From positions 1 through 8,148 of the forward strand of contig JAEYTB010000192.1 in the NCBI GenBank assembly GCA_023434205.1: a DNA stretch of 8,148 nucleotides, in the 5' to 3' direction. Source of the stretch: Planctomycetota bacterium. GTDB lineage: Bacteria; Planctomycetota; Phycisphaerae; Phycisphaerales; UBA1924. The notes under the pieces are model-generated. The model had not been told where the DNA came from and did no database searches. It saw only the letters and a list, made by a program, of their open reading frames with translations. The stretch's first letter is position 1; every line of letters starts with the position of its first letter. A program made the translations under genes and the position numbers. Below, piece by piece: positions 7,801 to 8,148 of this stretch.

Positions 7801-7911
7801 GTTCCAGTTGTAACTCAGCGGGATGTGATAATCCACGCCCAGGGCTGCCCGCCCCGCGCACACAACAAGCGAAGCGACCGCGACGCGCACGAACAGACGG
7901 CTCGACTGCAT
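4840..7911 (-). CDS. Large secreted multidomain protein with P-domain and dockerin-like tail
   Basis: No enzymatic domain is recognised in these 1023 residues. Seen in order: signal peptide (about 1-25, ending RAALG); unnamed domain copy A (27-277); a pre-peptidase C-terminal-like beta-domain (283-399, with DVWYRFTPTASG and a four-Cys pattern); unnamed domain copy B (407-650); a Pro/Gly/Ser linker and Ig-like domain (about 655-768); a Cys-rich module (771-801); a P-domain of the proprotein convertase type (about 805-950, with LTHTFMGDLIGTL and DGTWTLTITDNAG); and two dockerin-like units (963-989, 998-1023). Such parts usually bind proteins, glycans or surfaces, so an adhesin or extracellular scaffold role is inferred. 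The start MQSSRLFVRVAVASLVV has GGGAGG six bases upstream; an extension to 8013 would precede the signal peptide with a Trp/Arg/Gly-rich segment. It appears to be a single-gene unit ended by the hairpin at 4769-4803. There is no membrane anchor at the C-terminus. Confidence 0.9.
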   Translation of the reverse strand: MQSSRLFVRVAVASLVVCAGRAALGVDYHIPLSYNWNGMYHFGEEGQPDSPDGFRSISDRALSIDGGANSFGTNPIVGATGVTYTRVDTAFTLDIVHLGNTGAGNAKTWDTVVDGDNLGVQPNWLPDPSAHTQPQVTTLASPILLDANSSIGVLYQVSNNGGQFDMVLGFTDSTTVTVTFRGADWFGPTNPPAALPGVASQTRLNGTTFQGTSNGDSPIVQTWPTQALAVTEGVVTVASISGAGLGNIAGKSLSTISFQNPVLTTKGYAILSATVVSGLGPPQNDDCANAQVVAAGETVTESLRATGATTSACGIGDTADVWYRFTPTASGLVEARTCGAGFDSTISVFSGSCAGAAVACNDNGCGLASRVQWNATAGTPYLIRVAGNGGATGTFTLAVQEGATAHTDVPLPLAYNWNGLVHSAGGQEGGNADAPMGYRSIADRGLVVDGAPGSLDAGLVTGTDFIRYNIGAVANDVDCIALVNRTFNTFAGDFIGNTPGWLAGGSGNIPGPVATSLTGLNLFMGPATRFGFLYQMTNGGGSFDVTLEFGDGSSITTQLYAPDWYLDQQPAPPFLPMEVQRQHGVYNASRDTDVAVLNAPALNVVEAVFSTSSLLSAGLGDINGRRLTGISFGNRVPTGAAVAVLAATVRDSVPPTGPVPPAGSGSATPGSAQITGTVLLRVATSPGFNPASTGITVTGNLSAINGSSSQTFYDNGTNGDVTAGDGVFSYLATLNEPMSAGPVSVGFTVADAQGRSSGGTINFNATAAPTGQCCVGGGCQILTAYNCSTGGGVYGGNGTNCAGNASTPFASGDSFPMAIPDFAGGVPGSASSTVFVSGGGTITNLAVRVGLTHTFMGDLIGTLSNGSTTVTLFNRIGGGNDPNGEYVFHDLAPATFASAVGTNPIPGGDYSAGESFGAFTGQPLDGTWTLTITDNAGIDTGSILSFSVGQAVPANCGPVCGTADFDGDGDTGTDADIEAFFACLAGSCCGTCWHLGADFNADGDVGTDADIEAFFRVLAGNNC
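4843..5025 (-). repeat. Tandem dockerin-like units at the C-terminus of the large secreted protein
   Basis: Two units, residues 963-989 (ADFDGDGDTGTDADIEAFF, then ACLAGSCC) and 998-1023 (ADFNADGDVGTDADIEAFF, then RVLAGNNC), repeat with a period of 102 nt. The linker CLAGSCCGTC keeps the spacing of CLAGDCCALC in the carboxypeptidase. The second unit has an Ala where the other three have Gly after the third Asp/Asn position, and its internal Cys is Val. Confidence 0.85.
5962..6693 (-). repeat. Unnamed secreted domain, copy B (residues 407-650)
   Basis: This copy begins LPLAYNWNGLVHSAGGQEGG and continues through GYRSIADRGLVVDG, GSFDVTLEFGDGSS and APDWY to AGLGDINGRRLTGISFGN. It aligns over its whole length with copy A in the same protein. 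The Asn-Trp-Asn-Gly, Arg-Ser-Ile-x-Asp-Arg and Ala-Gly-Leu-Gly-Asp/Asn-Ile motifs are conserved. A beta-sandwich fold is likely from the alternating hydrophobic pattern. I know of no name for it. Confidence 0.7.
7081..7833 (-). repeat. Unnamed secreted domain, copy A (residues 27-277)
   Basis: This copy begins HIPLSYNWNGMYHFGEEGQ, followed by GFRSISDRALSIDGG, GQFDMVLGFTDSTTVTV, GADWF and GAGLGNIAGKSLSTISFQN. It is the N-terminal partner of copy B, separated from it by the pre-peptidase C-terminal-like domain. The two copies share motifs rather than near identity, so the duplication is old. Confidence 0.7.
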
Positions 7912-7917
7912 GGCTTG

Positions 7918-7923
7918 CCTCCC
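7918..7923 (-). promoter_or_regulatory. Strong ribosome binding site of the large secreted protein
   Basis: GGGAGG on the minus strand stands six bases ahead of the ATG at 7909-7911. It is the clearest Shine-Dalgarno site in the window and fixes this start. Confidence 0.75.
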
Positions 7924-7926
7924 GGA

Positions 7927-7951
7927 GCGGCGCGAAAAAACGCCGCGGCGT
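7927..7951 (-). other. Alternative GC hairpins in the 5' leader
   Basis: On the minus strand the leader holds the palindrome ACGCCGCGGCGT (7951-7940), followed by a run of T (six counting its last base), then CGCCGC (7932-7927). The middle GCGGCG (7946-7941) can pair with the downstream CGCCGC across an 8-base T-rich loop, ending three bases before the Shine-Dalgarno site. Alternatively it can fold within the upstream palindrome. The two pairings exclude each other. Whether they matter for expression cannot be judged from sequence. Confidence 0.4.
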
Positions 7952-7958
7952 GGCGGCC

Positions 7959-7986
7959 AGCATACCGGGGGTCCCCCCCGGTTCAA
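7959..7986 (-). promoter_or_regulatory. Candidate sigma-70-type promoter of the large secreted protein
   Basis: On the minus strand TTGAAC (7986-7981) and TATGCT (7964-7959) are separated by 16 bases; each matches four of six consensus bases. Transcription would begin near 7952, giving a leader of about 40 bases before the ATG. It is the best promoter-like pair in this very GC-rich upstream region, but planctomycete promoters are poorly defined, so the call is tentative. Confidence 0.45.
7964..7982. promoter_or_regulatory. Palindrome within the candidate promoter spacer
   Basis: Arms ACCGGGGG (7964-7971) and CCCCCGGT (7975-7982) form a perfect 8-bp inverted repeat around three bases. It fills the spacer between the candidate -35 and -10 boxes and overlaps their inner edges. 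This is the place for a repressor operator or for a MerR-type activator site, though MerR-type spacers are usually 19-20 bp. No regulator gene is visible nearby. Confidence 0.45.
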
Positions 7987-8148
7987 GGTCTTTCCCCCCT
8001 CCCACCCGTCCAACCATCCCCCCGATCCACCCGCACCCTCGCCAATCGCAAGCCCTCCCCTGTCGCCCCTGTTCCGTGCGCCACAACGGGCTCAAAAGAA
8101 ACAACTTGCGCACTCCGGCGCCGCCGCGCACCGCCCCGACCCCCCACC
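7987..8148. other. Upstream region without a gene; G-rich minus strand
   Basis: No open frame here looks like a real gene: the translations are Gly/Arg-rich shadows with no known motif. The plus strand is C-rich. On the minus strand 8023-7994 carries four G-runs of at least three (lengths 6, 3, 3, 6) separated by 10, 1 and 1 bases, which fits a possible G-quadruplex just upstream of the candidate -35 box. An A-rich patch at 8094-8105 is the only AT-rich stretch. The gene further right lies outside the window. Confidence 0.5.

Noticed and set aside
6884..8131. 415-codon open frame on the minus strand
   Set aside because: It overlaps the large secreted protein in a different frame and gives a Gly/Arg/Ala-rich translation with no domains. 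The alternative frame has signal peptide, domains and a strong ribosome site.

Overview
The window is about 70% G+C by eye and very probably comes from a planctomycete, most likely of the class Phycisphaerae. This is inferred from the proteins, not from a marker gene. Two large secreted proteins end in paired acidic, dockerin-like units with the core GTDADIEAFF. One also carries a pre-peptidase C-terminal-like domain, a small Cys-rich module and a P-domain, a combination typical of planctomycete exported proteins. No tRNA, rRNA, transposase, CRISPR array or phage gene was found.

Layout. (1) 1-545, minus strand: the N-terminal glutaminase (nitrilase-fold) half of a glutamine-dependent NAD+ synthetase, cut by the window edge. 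(2) 574-2922, minus: a secreted M14 zinc carboxypeptidase of 782 residues with signal peptide, propeptide, complete catalytic site, two accessory beta-domains and two dockerin-like units; it ends 28 bp before nadE starts. (3) 2923-3031: a 109-bp divergent intergenic region. (4) 3032-4762, plus: a secreted gamma-glutamyltransferase of 576 residues with all recognisable catalytic residues. (5) 4763-4839: a convergent gap holding a strong hairpin whose T-run serves the leftward gene. (6) 4840-7911, minus: a 1023-residue secreted multidomain protein with no recognised catalytic domain, containing two copies of an unnamed ~245-residue domain and the same dockerin-like tail as the carboxypeptidase. 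(7) 7912-8148: its upstream region, with a Shine-Dalgarno site, GC hairpins, a candidate promoter whose spacer is a palindrome, and a G-rich strand. No gene was found in this last stretch.

How the parts may fit. The carboxypeptidase and gamma-glutamyltransferase are divergently arranged and both exported. An ungapped alignment from Tyr248 to Glu270 (bovine carboxypeptidase A numbering) puts Lys at the specificity position 255, suggesting a preference for C-terminal Asp/Glu. Together the two could scavenge glutamyl peptides outside the cytoplasm; this is inference. The least explained item is the shared tail: two otherwise unrelated exported proteins end in tandem, Cys-containing, Asp-rich units, one residue longer than a normal EF-hand/dockerin loop, with a 33-nt stretch identical between the two genes. 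This looks like a common sorting or anchoring tag whose receptor is not in the window.
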